Of a DNA stretch of 64,000 nucleotides, positions 24,744 to 34,029 are shown piece by piece. The notes under the pieces are model-generated. The model was not told where the DNA came from, did no database searches, and saw nothing but the letters and a program-made list of their open reading frames with translations. Position 1 is the stretch's first letter. The number at the start of each line of letters is the position of its first letter. This DNA comes from Paenibacillus taichungensis (GTDB lineage Bacteria; Bacillota; Bacilli; Paenibacillales; Paenibacillaceae). The stretch is from NCBI RefSeq assembly GCF_003287275.1, contig NZ_QEVW01000017.1, positions 148,323 to 212,322 of the forward strand. The letters are read 5' to 3'. Made by a program: the position numbers and the translations under genes.

Positions 24744-25580
24744 TTAACTGTGGTAAAGCCCCCGATAATCCGTCGGAGTCATGCCTTCATGGGCTAAAAA
24801 CTGGCGGTTAAAATAACTGGCATTGGGATACCCCGCCTCCTCTGCGATCTGTCCAATGTTGGCCGTCGGGCGTTCCAGAAGCCATTGCTTTGCCATCTGC
24901 AACCGTGAACGAGTTATAAATTCCATCGGGGTCATCTCCACAGCACTTTTAAACATTTTGCAAAAGTAATATGAACTTACACCCGCCATATCCGCCCAAT
25001 CCTGCAACAAAAACGGTTGGCATGCCTCCTGCTGCATCTGTGGAAGCAGTCCAAGGATACGACTCTCAGCCTTGCTTGTGCGTGTGCTTTTCAATGGAAC
25101 CGCATGCTGCACGAACTCAGCCAGCACAGCGTAGGTCAGGGTAGATAGTTGGGCAGGACGCAGCATCCGGTTCTGCTCGGCTTCATTTAGTAGGGCCATA
25201 TGCGCTTCTTCCCATGGCGCCTGCTGACGCAGCGTCCACAACAGATTGCGGTGCAACCCCCGCTCAATCATATAATCATGCAGGCGTTCACCGTAAAAAT
25301 GAACCCAACGCACATCCCATGGATCATCTTCGCTGCTGTAGTAATGCTGCCGCTGCAGTGGGAAGTACAGTACAGCCTGACCCGCACGTAGCTCATGCAC
25401 TACTCCCTCCACTTCCACGTACCCCTTGCCCGCAGCAACGTAGTGAATATTGAAGTTGTTAAGTGCGCCAGCCTCACGTAATACGGTGTGCTCAGGGTGG
25501 TCAACATAAAGTCCAACAGATTCTGGATAACAAAAATATGGAATATCCTGCAAGGTTAGCAGTACAGTCTGTCTCATCAT
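24744..25580 (-). CDS. AraC-family regulator with cupin sensor domain
   Basis: A 278-aa protein. The N-terminal half is a cupin-like sugar sensor (FNIHYVAAGKGYVEVEGVVHELRAGQAVLYFP...HYYSSEDDPWDVRWVHFYG). The C-terminal half is the AraC double helix-turn-helix: FLLQDWADMAGVSSYYFCKMFK and IGQIAEEAGYPNASYFNRQF, ending with a HEGMTPTDYR motif. It diverges from an oxidoreductase/aldo-keto reductase pair at 25699-27672 and most likely activates it in response to a sugar-like ligand. Confidence 0.9.
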   Translation of the reverse strand: MMRQTVLLTLQDIPYFCYPESVGLYVDHPEHTVLREAGALNNFNIHYVAAGKGYVEVEGVVHELRAGQAVLYFPLQRQHYYSSEDDPWDVRWVHFYGERLHDYMIERGLHRNLLWTLRQQAPWEEAHMALLNEAEQNRMLRPAQLSTLTYAVLAEFVQHAVPLKSTRTSKAESRILGLLPQMQQEACQPFLLQDWADMAGVSSYYFCKMFKSAVEMTPMEFITRSRLQMAKQWLLERPTANIGQIAEEAGYPNASYFNRQFLAHEGMTPTDYRGLYHS

Positions 25581-25698
25581 GGCCCATTCTCTTTTCTAAA
25601 CAATATTGTGTTAACTCATTTCAATATATTATCATTTTCATTCATCCATCTATTACTTATAATCACAATATACATTCATTCATAGGAGGAAACAACAA

Positions 25699-26703
25699 AT
25701 GAATTCAGATCGAAAACTGCGCTGGGGAATTCTTGGTAGCGCTAGCATTGCCGTAGGATCCGTTATTCCAGGTTTGCAGCAATCCGAGTTGAATGAAGTG
25801 ACTGCCATTGCTAGTCGAGATGAAGAAAAAGCAAAACAAACTGCTGACAAACTCGGCATTGCTCAAGCTTATGGCAGCTATGAAGCTTTGCTTGCTGACG
25901 ATTCCATTGATGCGGTCTACATTCCGCTTCCGAACCATCTGCACCGGGAGTGGACACTCCGCGCCGCAGAAGCTGGTAAACATATTTTGTGTGAGAAACC
26001 GTTGGCACTGACGGAGCAGGAAGCTCAGGAAATGGTGCAAGCCTGCGAAGACGCTGGTGTGCATCTCGCTGAAGCTCTCATGTACCGACACCATCCACGA
26101 TATGATCAGATTAAGGATATTATCGCCAGCGGAGAAATTGGTGAGATCCGCGGCATTCATAGTACATTTTCGTTCAACAGTTCAGGCTCAACAGGTAATG
26201 TTCGCTTTCGGCGTGATTGGGGCGGCGGTGCGCTGTATGATATCGGCTGTTATTCCATCAGTGCTGCACGCTTGCTGCTTGGCCAAGAGCCTTCGGCGGC
26301 AACCGTCATTGGCATGTTCTCCCCTGAGCATGGTCATGTGGATATGATGGCTTCCGGCTTGCTTGAGTTCGACAATCATATTGGCGTCACCTTTGACAGC
26401 AGCATGTGGGCAGCCTTCCGCAACACACTGGAGGTACTTGGATCGGATGGCATCATTGAGGTTCCTTCTGCCTTTATCAGCAATCGGGATCGCAGCTCCA
26501 ACTTCTTCGTAACTGTTGACGGTGAGCGTAAGGAGATTGAAGTCCCACAGGTGAATCACTACTCCCTCCAGGGCGACGATATGGCACGGGCTGTGCTTCA
26601 AGGTAAGGCTCTGCGTTTCGATCCATCCGATGCTATAGCCAATATGAAAGTACTCGAAGCTTGTCTTCGTTCAGCAGAAGAACGTACACGTATTACACTA
26701 TAA
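25699..26703 (+). CDS. Gfo/Idh/MocA-family oxidoreductase
   Basis: A 334-aa NAD(P)-dependent sugar or cyclitol dehydrogenase. The N-terminal Rossmann fold shows WGILGSASIAVGSVIPGL and ASRDEEKAKQTADKLG. The catalytic lysine is in the family motif CEKPLAL (about residues 97-103). The C-terminal alpha/beta domain starts near 120 and includes GGGALYDIGCY, the conserved D and H/Y catalytic region. The start follows ATAGGAGGAAAC. It is first in a two-gene operon with an aldo-keto reductase, 21 bp apart, and diverges from an AraC regulator. The exact substrate is unknown. Confidence 0.92.
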   Translation: MNSDRKLRWGILGSASIAVGSVIPGLQQSELNEVTAIASRDEEKAKQTADKLGIAQAYGSYEALLADDSIDAVYIPLPNHLHREWTLRAAEAGKHILCEKPLALTEQEAQEMVQACEDAGVHLAEALMYRHHPRYDQIKDIIASGEIGEIRGIHSTFSFNSSGSTGNVRFRRDWGGGALYDIGCYSISAARLLLGQEPSAATVIGMFSPEHGHVDMMASGLLEFDNHIGVTFDSSMWAAFRNTLEVLGSDGIIEVPSAFISNRDRSSNFFVTVDGERKEIEVPQVNHYSLQGDDMARAVLQGKALRFDPSDAIANMKVLEACLRSAEERTRITL

Positions 26704-26724
26704 GAAGAGAGGATGAACTGAATT

Positions 26725-27672
26725 ATGGAATACATTGAAATTGCTGGTGCAGGAAAACCTATCTCCCGATTGATTAAAGGAACTGATTATTTTTACCATG
26801 ATTCCTATGAGAAAGCAGCTACGAACATGGATGCATTCCTGGCGATTGGCGGTAATACCGTTGACTCCGCACATATTTATTGTGGCGGGCAGAGTGAAGA
26901 AGTGCTCGGACGTTATATGCAGGAACGTGGTAACCGTAACGAGATTGTTATTTTGACCAAGGGTGCGCATCATGACCAGAACGGCCCACGTGTTAATGCT
27001 GATGCTATCCGTAGTGACCTTCTTACCAGTCTGGAGCGGCTGCAAACGGAACATGTGGAGCTCTATGCTCTGCATCGGGATGATCCAAACATCCCTGTTG
27101 GCGCGATTCTCGAAGCGTTGAATGAACATATTGAATCCGGCAAAATCGGCGCGATCGGCGCCTCCAACTGGACTTGGCAGCGGCTAGAAGAAGCTAATGC
27201 ATATGCAGCTGCCAATGGTCTGAAAGGTTTCACTTTCAGCAGTCCGAATCTCAGTCTTGCCAAAGCGAACGAACCGTTCTGGGCAGGCTGTGTATCGGCA
27301 GACGAAGAAACACTGGCATGGCATGAACGCACTAAGCTTCCATTGCTCTCCTGGTCATCCCAAGCCCGTGGATTCTTTACTGGACGTTTCACACCTGAAG
27401 TTCGGGACAATGAAGATCTGGTTCGTGTGTTTTACAGTGACGGCAACTGGGAACGGTTGCACCGTGCTGAACAGCTGGCCGAGTCGAAAAAGACTTCCCC
27501 CATCCAGATTGCTCTCGCTTATGTATTGAATCAGCCGTTTCCAACCTGTGCGTTGATAGGTGCCCAGAATCAGGCAGAATTGCTCTCCTGTGACGAAGGA
27601 TCACGTATCACCCTATCTCCTGAAGAAGTCGCATGGCTGGATCTCGGCAGTGATGTGAAGCCTAGCATCTAA
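26725..27672 (+). CDS. Aldo/keto reductase
   Basis: A 315-aa NADPH-dependent carbonyl reductase with a TIM-barrel fold. The catalytic tetrad is visible: Asp in GGNTVDSAHIY with its Tyr, Lys in VILTKGAHH, and His in ELYALHRDDP. The NADP-binding end includes SPIQIALAYVLNQP and ALIGAQNQAEL. It is co-transcribed with the upstream Gfo/Idh/MocA oxidoreductase, which suggests sequential oxidation and reduction of a sugar or polyol. A terminator follows. Confidence 0.92.
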   Translation: MEYIEIAGAGKPISRLIKGTDYFYHDSYEKAATNMDAFLAIGGNTVDSAHIYCGGQSEEVLGRYMQERGNRNEIVILTKGAHHDQNGPRVNADAIRSDLLTSLERLQTEHVELYALHRDDPNIPVGAILEALNEHIESGKIGAIGASNWTWQRLEEANAYAAANGLKGFTFSSPNLSLAKANEPFWAGCVSADEETLAWHERTKLPLLSWSSQARGFFTGRFTPEVRDNEDLVRVFYSDGNWERLHRAEQLAESKKTSPIQIALAYVLNQPFPTCALIGAQNQAELLSCDEGSRITLSPEEVAWLDLGSDVKPSI

Positions 27673-27709
27673 TACGGACATATACGTTTTGAATCAAGCT
27701 TAAAGATTA

Positions 27710-27755
27710 AGGGACTGACTCTTCCGCGATGTAGCGGAGTGGTCAGTCCTTTTTG
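27710..27755 (+). terminator. Terminator of the oxidoreductase/aldo-keto reductase operon
   Basis: GGACTGAC pairs with GTCAGTCC, with an inner CCGC/GCGG stem, and TTTTT follows. Confidence 0.85.
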
Positions 27756-27889
27756 GAATGCCAGTTAACCGTTCAAACATAATAACATGCTGCAAAACAA
27801 CAAATCGTCGCTCGTTGTGCCCCGCATATCGCCAAACACCGGGTTCCGCTGTCCTCTGTTACGTATAGCTGATTGTCATGAAAAAAGTA

Positions 27890-27942
27890 ATAAAAAGAGA
27901 CTACCCGCCAGAAATATTTCTCTGGAGGTAAGCCCCTTTTTA
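27890..27942 (-). terminator. Terminator of the leftward sugar module
   Basis: Read leftward, a GGGGCTTACCTCCAGA stem pairs imperfectly with TCTGGCGGGTAGTCTC, and TTTTTATTAC follows. Confidence 0.75.
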
Positions 27943-27991
27943 ATATGAGATAGTCACACTAATTAAATTAATGATAATGATATCGTTACGA

Positions 27992-29011
27992 TTACAGCTT
28001 CACGATCTGACCCGTTTTCTCAGATTCGAACGCTGCCAGAATCACTTGCAGGGAACGCAGACCTTCTTCGCCGGAAATGCTTGGAGGTGTTTGCGTTACA
28101 ATTGATTCTACAAAAGCATCAATAACGCCGCTTGGTACTTGTTTCTCGTTGGTAGCCATTGCGCCAACTTTGTATGTCTCAACCGTACCGTTAGTCAGCT
28201 CAACGATAACCTCGTCGCCTTCTACCGTTCCGATCTTCATCACACCGTTTTCACACCACAGAACCGTACTGTTATCTCCTGCTCTGTATTGTGTCCAGCT
28301 CGCTACCAGTGTACCAATTGCACCGCTCTTCATGCGAAGCAGGCAAGTTGCGTTATCGTCCACTTTGGTATTTTCCTTATGCAGTGTGCTGATGAAACCA
28401 GCCACTTCGGACACTTCATCATCCAGCAAATAACGGATAAAGTCCGACTTGTGCACACCAAGGTCACCCATGGCTCCCATAATTGCTTCTTCTTTGCGAA
28501 AGAACCAGCTTTCTGCACCGTCTACGCTCCAGCCTTCCGGACCCGGATGACCAAAGGAAGTACGGAAATTCAGGACTTTACCCAGTTTGCCGGAATCCAA
28601 AATTTCTTTGGCTTTCACGTGTGGAGGCATCAAGCGCTGGTTGTGTCCAACCATCAGATACACACCGTTTTTCTTGGCAGCTTCAATCATTTGCTCGCCT
28701 TCTTCGGTTGTAACCGCCATCGGTTTTTCCACTAGTACATGTTTGCCGGCATTCGCAGCAGCAATGGCCATCGATGCATGCAGGTAGTTCGGCGTACAAA
28801 CGCTGACTGCATCCACTTCTTCGCTTGCAAGCAATTCTTCGTAGCTGGAGTAAGCTTTACCGCCGTAAGTTTCGGCCATCTTCTCCGCACGCTCCACGAT
28901 CGGATCGGCAAAAGCGACAAGTTCTACGTTCTCATTGGCAGCGTATTCTGGAATATGTCTGCGCTCGGCAATGGCTCCACAGCCGAATACAGCAACTTTA
29001 ATTTTACTCAT
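27992..29011 (-). CDS. Gfo/Idh/MocA-family oxidoreductase
   Basis: The start is ATG 29011 (MSKIKVAVFG) with AAGGAGA upstream; a TTG six bases earlier is less likely. The protein has 339 aa. It has the Rossmann motif VAVFGCGAIAERRHIPEY, the catalytic EKPMAV lysine near residue 95, and a substrate domain with GAMGDLGVHKSDFIRYLL. It resembles inositol-dehydrogenase-like enzymes but is clearly different from the 25699 paralogue. It is co-transcribed with a sugar phosphate isomerase/epimerase-like gene 27 bp upstream, a pairing typical of inositol or rare-sugar catabolism. Confidence 0.92.
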   Translation of the reverse strand: MSKIKVAVFGCGAIAERRHIPEYAANENVELVAFADPIVERAEKMAETYGGKAYSSYEELLASEEVDAVSVCTPNYLHASMAIAAANAGKHVLVEKPMAVTTEEGEQMIEAAKKNGVYLMVGHNQRLMPPHVKAKEILDSGKLGKVLNFRTSFGHPGPEGWSVDGAESWFFRKEEAIMGAMGDLGVHKSDFIRYLLDDEVSEVAGFISTLHKENTKVDDNATCLLRMKSGAIGTLVASWTQYRAGDNSTVLWCENGVMKIGTVEGDEVIVELTNGTVETYKVGAMATNEKQVPSGVIDAFVESIVTQTPPSISGEEGLRSLQVILAAFESEKTGQIVKL

Positions 29012-29038
29012 GTACAAATGTCTCCTTTGACAAATAAA

Positions 29039-29815
29039 TTAGAATTGGTTCAAGTAATTCTGCTTCAGCCAGTTATGGCTGTTGGCTACGCTTTCAAGCG
29101 GTGGATTCTGGCAAACGTCCTGTTCCACGATCAGCCATTCTACACCTGCACTTGTAGCCGCTTCAATAACAGCTGGCAGATCAACGGAACCTTGTCCCAG
29201 TTCCAGTGTCTTCATCTGGCCCTGTTCGTCTTTGCTGAAGTCTTTCAAATGAAGCAACGGCAGACGACCTGCGTATTTGTTGATGTACTCAATCGGATTT
29301 TGTCCGGCAAATTGTACCCAACATACGTCCATTTCCACTTGAACCGCTTCAGGCGTCGTTTGAACAAACATTGCATCAAAGGCATTTTCGTCGCCAACCT
29401 GACCGTGGAATTCGAAATCATGGTTATGATAACCGAAGATCAGACCCTGTTTAGTCGCTTCTGCACCATATTGTTGCAATTCGTTGAACAGTTTGGTCCA
29501 GCCTTCTGCATTCTCTGGACGATCTTCAGGCATCAGGTAAGGGCAGATCATATATTGAGCCCCAATAGTTTTGAGGTAGTCGATTTGTTGTTGCAGATTT
29601 TCACGCATAGCATGCAATGAAACGTGGCTGCTGAAACCTTTCAGTCCAAGCTCATCCAATAGCGCTTTCATTTCTTCGGCAGGAATGTCACCATATCCGG
29701 CGAATTCGACACCTTCATAACCAAGCTCTGCTACCTTGCGCAAAGTTCCACGGAAATCTGCTGCAGTTTCATCACGGAGTGTAAACAATTGCAAACCAAT
29801 ATTAAGTTTTTTCAT
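29039..29815 (-). CDS. Sugar phosphate isomerase/epimerase (xylose-isomerase-like TIM barrel)
   Basis: A 258-aa TIM-barrel protein of the IolE/IolI/Hyi superfamily. Visible markers are the N-terminal NIGLQLFTLRDE, VEFAGYGDIP, FGYHNHDFEFHG with metal-binding His and Glu, VQVEMDVCWVQFAG, LPLLHLKDFS and WLIVEQDV with the last metal-binding Glu. It lies first in a leftward operon with a Gfo/Idh/MocA dehydrogenase and diverges from an AraC regulator at 29960. Its role is probably an isomerase or dehydratase step on a keto sugar or cyclitol. Confidence 0.9.
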   Translation of the reverse strand: MKKLNIGLQLFTLRDETAADFRGTLRKVAELGYEGVEFAGYGDIPAEEMKALLDELGLKGFSSHVSLHAMRENLQQQIDYLKTIGAQYMICPYLMPEDRPENAEGWTKLFNELQQYGAEATKQGLIFGYHNHDFEFHGQVGDENAFDAMFVQTTPEAVQVEMDVCWVQFAGQNPIEYINKYAGRLPLLHLKDFSKDEQGQMKTLELGQGSVDLPAVIEAATSAGVEWLIVEQDVCQNPPLESVANSHNWLKQNYLNQF

Positions 29816-29959
29816 AATAGATGCACCTCTGCTCTCAAATTTGCTTTCATTGCTCTATCTGGTATCATCCTAACGCAAAACAGGCTAGAATGAACATATA
29901 CAATATCGTCAGAACATGAACTATCTGATCAAATTTTTAAATTTGGAGGATTACATCTT

Positions 29960-30778
29960 TTGGAAACCTCAGTACTGATCTGTGACTATTCCTATCACTA
30001 TAAGGCGTTTAACCATAATATGAAGGGCGAATTGCAGACTTATCTGTTCCGTCTGCAAACCGAAGGCTCTTGCAAGGTATATGTGCAGGATGAAGAATTT
30101 AAGATGATTGGCGGCGATTTACTACTGCTTAAACCCGGAGACGACTATCACCTCGTGGTAGAAGAACCTCATAAGGAGGGCAGGTTATCCAGCGGAGACT
30201 ATTATTTGTTCTGTGAAGGGGAATGGATTGATAGCTGGTGGAAGCGTCACCATCGATCTACTGTGAGCCACATTGGGCTGGATGATAAATTGGTCAGCCT
30301 CTGGCGCAATATGCTCCTGGAGAAACGCCGTGGTCCGCTGGAGGAAAATATAGAACTGAGTGATGCACTGCTGCGCGGTTTGTGTCTGTATATCGATCGA
30401 GCCATCAAGGAGAATATCCAGACGGATCGTTCTGTTTCCTCGACACTGAAGCTAAAACGATTCATTGAAGAGCATGCCACCGTCACATTCAAACTCGAAG
30501 AAGCCGCCCGCTACGCAGGACTAAGCCTGTCTCGTGCAGTGCGATTGTTCAAGGAGCACTATGGCCAAACGATGATCCAGTATGCGATTGAGATTCGGCT
30601 GAACGCTGCCTTGGAGCGTATGAAGTACAGTGATATGACCTTGGAGCATATTGCCGAAACATGCGGCTTTGCAAGCTATTCCTATTTTCACAGGGTGTTC
30701 CGATCCCATTTTGGAATGTCCCCGGCCGAATATCTCAAATCCCAGGCTCATCAATCCATCGATTTGGAGCATTTATAA
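29960..30778 (+). CDS. AraC-family regulator
   Basis: A 272-aa protein starting at TTG 29960 with TTTGGAGG 9-11 bases upstream. The N-terminal cupin-like region (about 20-95: LQTYLFRLQTEGSCKVYVQ, GGDLLLLKPGDDYHL) senses a ligand. The C-terminal AraC domain (about 165-260) contains FKLEEAARYAGLSLSRAVRLFK and LEHIAETCGFASYSYFHRVF, then FGMSPAEYL. It diverges from the isomerase/dehydrogenase operon at 27992-29815, its likely target. The layout mirrors the other AraC module at 24.7-27.7 kb. Confidence 0.9.
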   Translation: METSVLICDYSYHYKAFNHNMKGELQTYLFRLQTEGSCKVYVQDEEFKMIGGDLLLLKPGDDYHLVVEEPHKEGRLSSGDYYLFCEGEWIDSWWKRHHRSTVSHIGLDDKLVSLWRNMLLEKRRGPLEENIELSDALLRGLCLYIDRAIKENIQTDRSVSSTLKLKRFIEEHATVTFKLEEAARYAGLSLSRAVRLFKEHYGQTMIQYAIEIRLNAALERMKYSDMTLEHIAETCGFASYSYFHRVFRSHFGMSPAEYLKSQAHQSIDLEHL

Positions 30779-30816
30779 ATATAGTTGTGGCTCGATCCTC
30801 TTTTTTCTTCATGATG

Positions 30817-30851
30817 AGAGCAGCTGATTTTCAATCGGCTGCTTTCTTTCA
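30817..30851 (+). terminator. Terminator of the AraC gene at 29960
   Basis: AGCAGCTGAT pairs with ATCGGCTGCT and TTCTTTC follows. Confidence 0.65.
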
Positions 30852-30977
30852 AAAAAACCTCTTGTAGTTCCCATGACTTCACGAAAACAAACCTGTATAG
30901 TTAAAATATAGTATTCTTACAGATTCATACATAGGTTAGTCTTATACTCTACCACTCTACTATTTGGAGAGATTTCA

Positions 30978-31682
30978 ATGGAAACCAAACGTAAAATCCT
31001 AATTATTGAAGACGAACATGATATTTCGCGCATTTTGCGAGATTATTTAACCAAAAATCAGTATGAAGCGGCAGTGGCCAGCAATGGACAAGACGGGTTG
31101 CAGATGATGGACATGTTGCAGCCGGATTATATTATTCTGGATATCATGCTTCCAGATATCGACGGGATCGATGTATGTCGGGAAATTCGGCGGAGAAACA
31201 ACATTCCCATTCTCATATTGAGTGCACGAGGCAGCGATACAGACAAGGTTCTTGGCCTTGGGTTTGGGGCGGATGACTATATGACCAAACCCTTCTCCCT
31301 GAGTGAATTACTCGCACGAATTAATGCCCACTTTAGACGATATGACAGTTTAGCTTTAGCGAGCGAGCAGGACAGAACAGATCTGCTACGTCTGGCTAAC
31401 CTGGAAATTGACAAGAAAGCCTATAAAGTTACCCTAGAAGGTAACGAGGTTTCTCTTTCCGCCAAGGAATTCGAGCTGCTGCACTATCTGGCGAGCAATA
31501 AAAACCAGGTCTTCTCCAAGTCTCAATTGCTGGATGCAATCTGGGGATATGCTGCATATGGGGATGAAAATACGGTTACCGTGTATATTCGCAGACTGAG
31601 AGAAAAAATTGAGGCGGACCCTTCCCATCCTGTTGTTCTGAAGACCGTCTGGGGCGTCGGATACAAATTCAATCATGAATAG
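30978..31682 (+). CDS. OmpR-family response regulator
   Basis: A 234-aa two-domain regulator. The receiver domain has acidic residues IIEDEHD, phosphoacceptor D55 (IILDIMLPD), a switch serine (ILSARGSD) and lysine (MTKPFS). The C-terminal OmpR winged helix covers about 135-230 (EVSLSAKEFELLHYLASNKNQVFSKSQLLDAIWGY, TVTVYIRRLREKIE, VWGVGYKF). It is first in a four-gene locus: a sensor kinase follows 21 bp downstream, then an FtsX-type ABC transporter that it probably controls. Confidence 0.93.
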   Translation: METKRKILIIEDEHDISRILRDYLTKNQYEAAVASNGQDGLQMMDMLQPDYIILDIMLPDIDGIDVCREIRRRNNIPILILSARGSDTDKVLGLGFGADDYMTKPFSLSELLARINAHFRRYDSLALASEQDRTDLLRLANLEIDKKAYKVTLEGNEVSLSAKEFELLHYLASNKNQVFSKSQLLDAIWGYAAYGDENTVTVYIRRLREKIEADPSHPVVLKTVWGVGYKFNHE

Positions 31683-31703
31683 GCAAAGTTTGGAGGAGGC
31701 CAC

Positions 31704-33146
31704 ATGTCACTGAACACATGGTCCGCACGATGGCTCAAAACAACATTCATCCTCCTGTTGATTCTGGTCGGAAGCAGTCTGGTTTTATTTCTTAATCTGC
31801 TAGAAAACCGAAATTCGACTGAGTCTACAGTGTCGATCCAGCAAGTTCGTCTCCGGGTTAACCCCATCCTGCTCAACTTGGAGCAGAACATTGATCTCCT
31901 GCAGGAAACAAGAGTACGAGAACATCTTCTTTCCATCGTCAAGGAAAATGGGGTTGAGCTTTCCTATGTTGGATTGGATGGGACTATATTGCTATCCTCT
32001 TCTCCCACCTCCGAAGGAAAACAAGCCAATCTGCGATCAGCCCTGCATTATGATCTGAATCATACCGTACAGGCCACGAATGGAAACGATTCGCTTAACA
32101 TCGCTTTCCCTATTATGGCTGGTCCCGAAGGAAGCCAGATTGGCAATGCCCTCTTCACGATTCCTAAGGCAATAGTTATGGTGAATGAAACGGTGATATT
32201 CCCTTTCTTTATTTTGGGTACACTTTTGATTACTTCCCTGATTCTTGGCATTTATCTGGTGTTGATGAAGAGAAAATTTAAGACACATCTGCTCTCCCCC
32301 ATTCATCAGTTGAAGCAACATGCCGAATCCATTCTCAAAGGGAAATATAGTGAACCGATACAGTATAACCGCATGGATGAGATGAGCGAACTATACGCCA
32401 TGTTTGATCTGATGCGTACAGAAATTATGCATTTAAGCGAACTTCGTATCCGGCAGGAAACTGCGCAAAAAGAACTCATTACAAATATTTCTCACGATAT
32501 CAAAACACCGATTACAACAGTAAGAGCCTACATAGAAGCTATTCTGGAAGGAATATGCTCCGATAAAGAAACTCTGATGGAGTATATGAAAGTCATGCAG
32601 ACCAATACGGACAAAACAGCCCGTCTTGTCGAGGACCTGCTTGTTCATGCATTGCAGGAGCTGGGGCAGATTTCTGTGGAGCCTTATGAAGTATATAGCA
32701 GCCCCGCCTTTGAGCGTATGTTACAACCGATTGGACATGTTGTTCTAACCAGTGGAATGATCTATGAAGCACCCAAAAACATTCCTAATGTATTAATCCA
32801 AATGGACACTGTTCGAATTGAACAAGTCATTTCCAATCTAGTCTCGAACGCTCTTAAACATACTTCTCCGGGAGACGCCATTCGTATAAATGTAGAGCTG
32901 GAATCCGACCAACTCAACGTTACAATCGCTGATTCAGGTCAGGGAATACGTGCACAGGACATGCCTTTTGTTTTTGAACGTTATTTTAAAGGCCAGACTT
33001 CCTGGTCAAACCGAAACGCTCACGAAGGGACAGGCCTAGGTTTGTCTATCTGCAAAAGCATTATTGAGGCGCACGGAGGACATATCTCCTTTTCAAGCAA
33101 AGAAGGACAGGGGACAACCTTTCAGTTTAATCTCCCAATCTGCTAA
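31704..33146 (+). CDS. Sensor histidine kinase
   Basis: A 480-aa kinase with GGAGG before its ATG. It has membrane segments at about 12-32 and 155-178, an extracytoplasmic domain of about 120 residues, a HAMP region, and an H-box with phosphoacceptor H264 (ITNISHDIKTPITTVRAYIE). The ATPase domain has an N-box (ISNLVSNALKHTSPGD), G1 (DSGQGI), an F-box and G2 (GTGLGLSICKS). The sizeable sensor domain sets it apart from the short intramembrane-sensing BceS kinases. It pairs with the OmpR regulator just upstream. The signal is unknown; a cell-envelope or peptide stress is likely from the adjacent transporter. Confidence 0.92.
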   Translation: MSLNTWSARWLKTTFILLLILVGSSLVLFLNLLENRNSTESTVSIQQVRLRVNPILLNLEQNIDLLQETRVREHLLSIVKENGVELSYVGLDGTILLSSSPTSEGKQANLRSALHYDLNHTVQATNGNDSLNIAFPIMAGPEGSQIGNALFTIPKAIVMVNETVIFPFFILGTLLITSLILGIYLVLMKRKFKTHLLSPIHQLKQHAESILKGKYSEPIQYNRMDEMSELYAMFDLMRTEIMHLSELRIRQETAQKELITNISHDIKTPITTVRAYIEAILEGICSDKETLMEYMKVMQTNTDKTARLVEDLLVHALQELGQISVEPYEVYSSPAFERMLQPIGHVVLTSGMIYEAPKNIPNVLIQMDTVRIEQVISNLVSNALKHTSPGDAIRINVELESDQLNVTIADSGQGIRAQDMPFVFERYFKGQTSWSNRNAHEGTGLGLSICKSIIEAHGGHISFSSKEGQGTTFQFNLPIC

Positions 33147-33267
33147 GTGAATAAGAGACCCTGTCTGGTCATATGGTGCCTGTAATACTTTATTCATAAT
33201 TTGATAAGGCTTCATCAATATCCCTCCTTTAGAATGAACCCTATATTACAATCGGGAGTGATCATAC

Positions 33268-34026
33268 GTGGCGAAAAAAACCATCATTCGTGCACAGAAT
33301 CTGTGCAAGACGTACAATACGGGCAGTGAACAATATCATGCCATTCGCAACGTCGATCTTGATATTTATGAAGGGGACTTCACAGTCATCATGGGTAATT
33401 CCGGTTCAGGCAAATCAACATTACTCTATCTGATGAGCGGGCTTGACCATGTGACCGCCGGCGAAGTCTATTTTCGGGATCAACGTATTGACGCCTACAG
33501 TGAACGGAAAATGTCCGACTTCCGTATCCGCAGGATCGGATATATCTATCAGAGCATCAATCTGGTCCCTGACCTTTCCATCAAAGAAAATATCGCATTG
33601 CCGGGGTATATTGCCGGAACTAAGAAAAACGAAGTACAAACAAGAACCTCTCAACTAATGAATGCCATGGATATTGACGGTCAGCGTAATCGACTTCCTT
33701 CTCAGACTTCGGGAGGTCAGCAGCAAAGGGCTGCCATTGCACGTGCTCTAATCAATTCTCCGGATATCCTCTTTGCCGATGAACCTACTGGAAGCTTGAA
33801 TTATGAACATGGCAATGCCGTGTTGGATATCTTGACCGATATCAACCGAAAAGGACAATCTGTTGTCATGGTTACACATGATATCAAGGCAGCCTGTCGG
33901 GCAGATCGGCTTATTTTCATCCGGGATGGTAAGGTTGGCGGCATTATGGAGTTTGAGAAATATGATGAAAATCAGATCCAGGATCGGGAATCGATGGTCT
34001 TTGCTTTTGTGTCGGGGAAGGAGTAA
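33268..34026 (+). CDS. ABC transporter ATP-binding protein (MacB/LolD/BceA type)
   Basis: A 252-aa ATPase starting at GTG 33268 behind CGGGAGTG. Walker A is GNSGSGKST (43-51), the Q-loop follows in YIYQSINLVP, the signature is TSGGQQQRAAIARAL, Walker B is ILFADEPTGSL and the H-loop is VTHD. The 'DEPTGSL' form is characteristic of the MacB/LolD/BceA class that works with FtsX-like permeases. The permease gene begins 3 bp after its stop. The 120-bp gap from the kinase gene shows no clear terminator. Confidence 0.95.
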   Translation: MAKKTIIRAQNLCKTYNTGSEQYHAIRNVDLDIYEGDFTVIMGNSGSGKSTLLYLMSGLDHVTAGEVYFRDQRIDAYSERKMSDFRIRRIGYIYQSINLVPDLSIKENIALPGYIAGTKKNEVQTRTSQLMNAMDIDGQRNRLPSQTSGGQQQRAAIARALINSPDILFADEPTGSLNYEHGNAVLDILTDINRKGQSVVMVTHDIKAACRADRLIFIRDGKVGGIMEFEKYDENQIQDRESMVFAFVSGKE

Positions 34027-34029
34027 TCT

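Larger units (their letters stand above)
27673..27991. other. Intergenic region between convergent sugar modules
   Basis: This holds two separate terminators, one for each convergent operon, and about 130 bp of unremarkable sequence between them. I see no gene in it. Confidence 0.5.

Noticed and set aside
25625..25645. AT-rich Fur-like sequence between AraC and oxidoreductase genes
   Set aside because: Partial match inside an AT-rich promoter region next to sugar genes; no iron-related gene nearby.
27970..27989. Fur-box-like TGATAATGATATCGTTA
   Set aside because: The second half matches poorly and it lies at the 3' end of a gene, not at a promoter.
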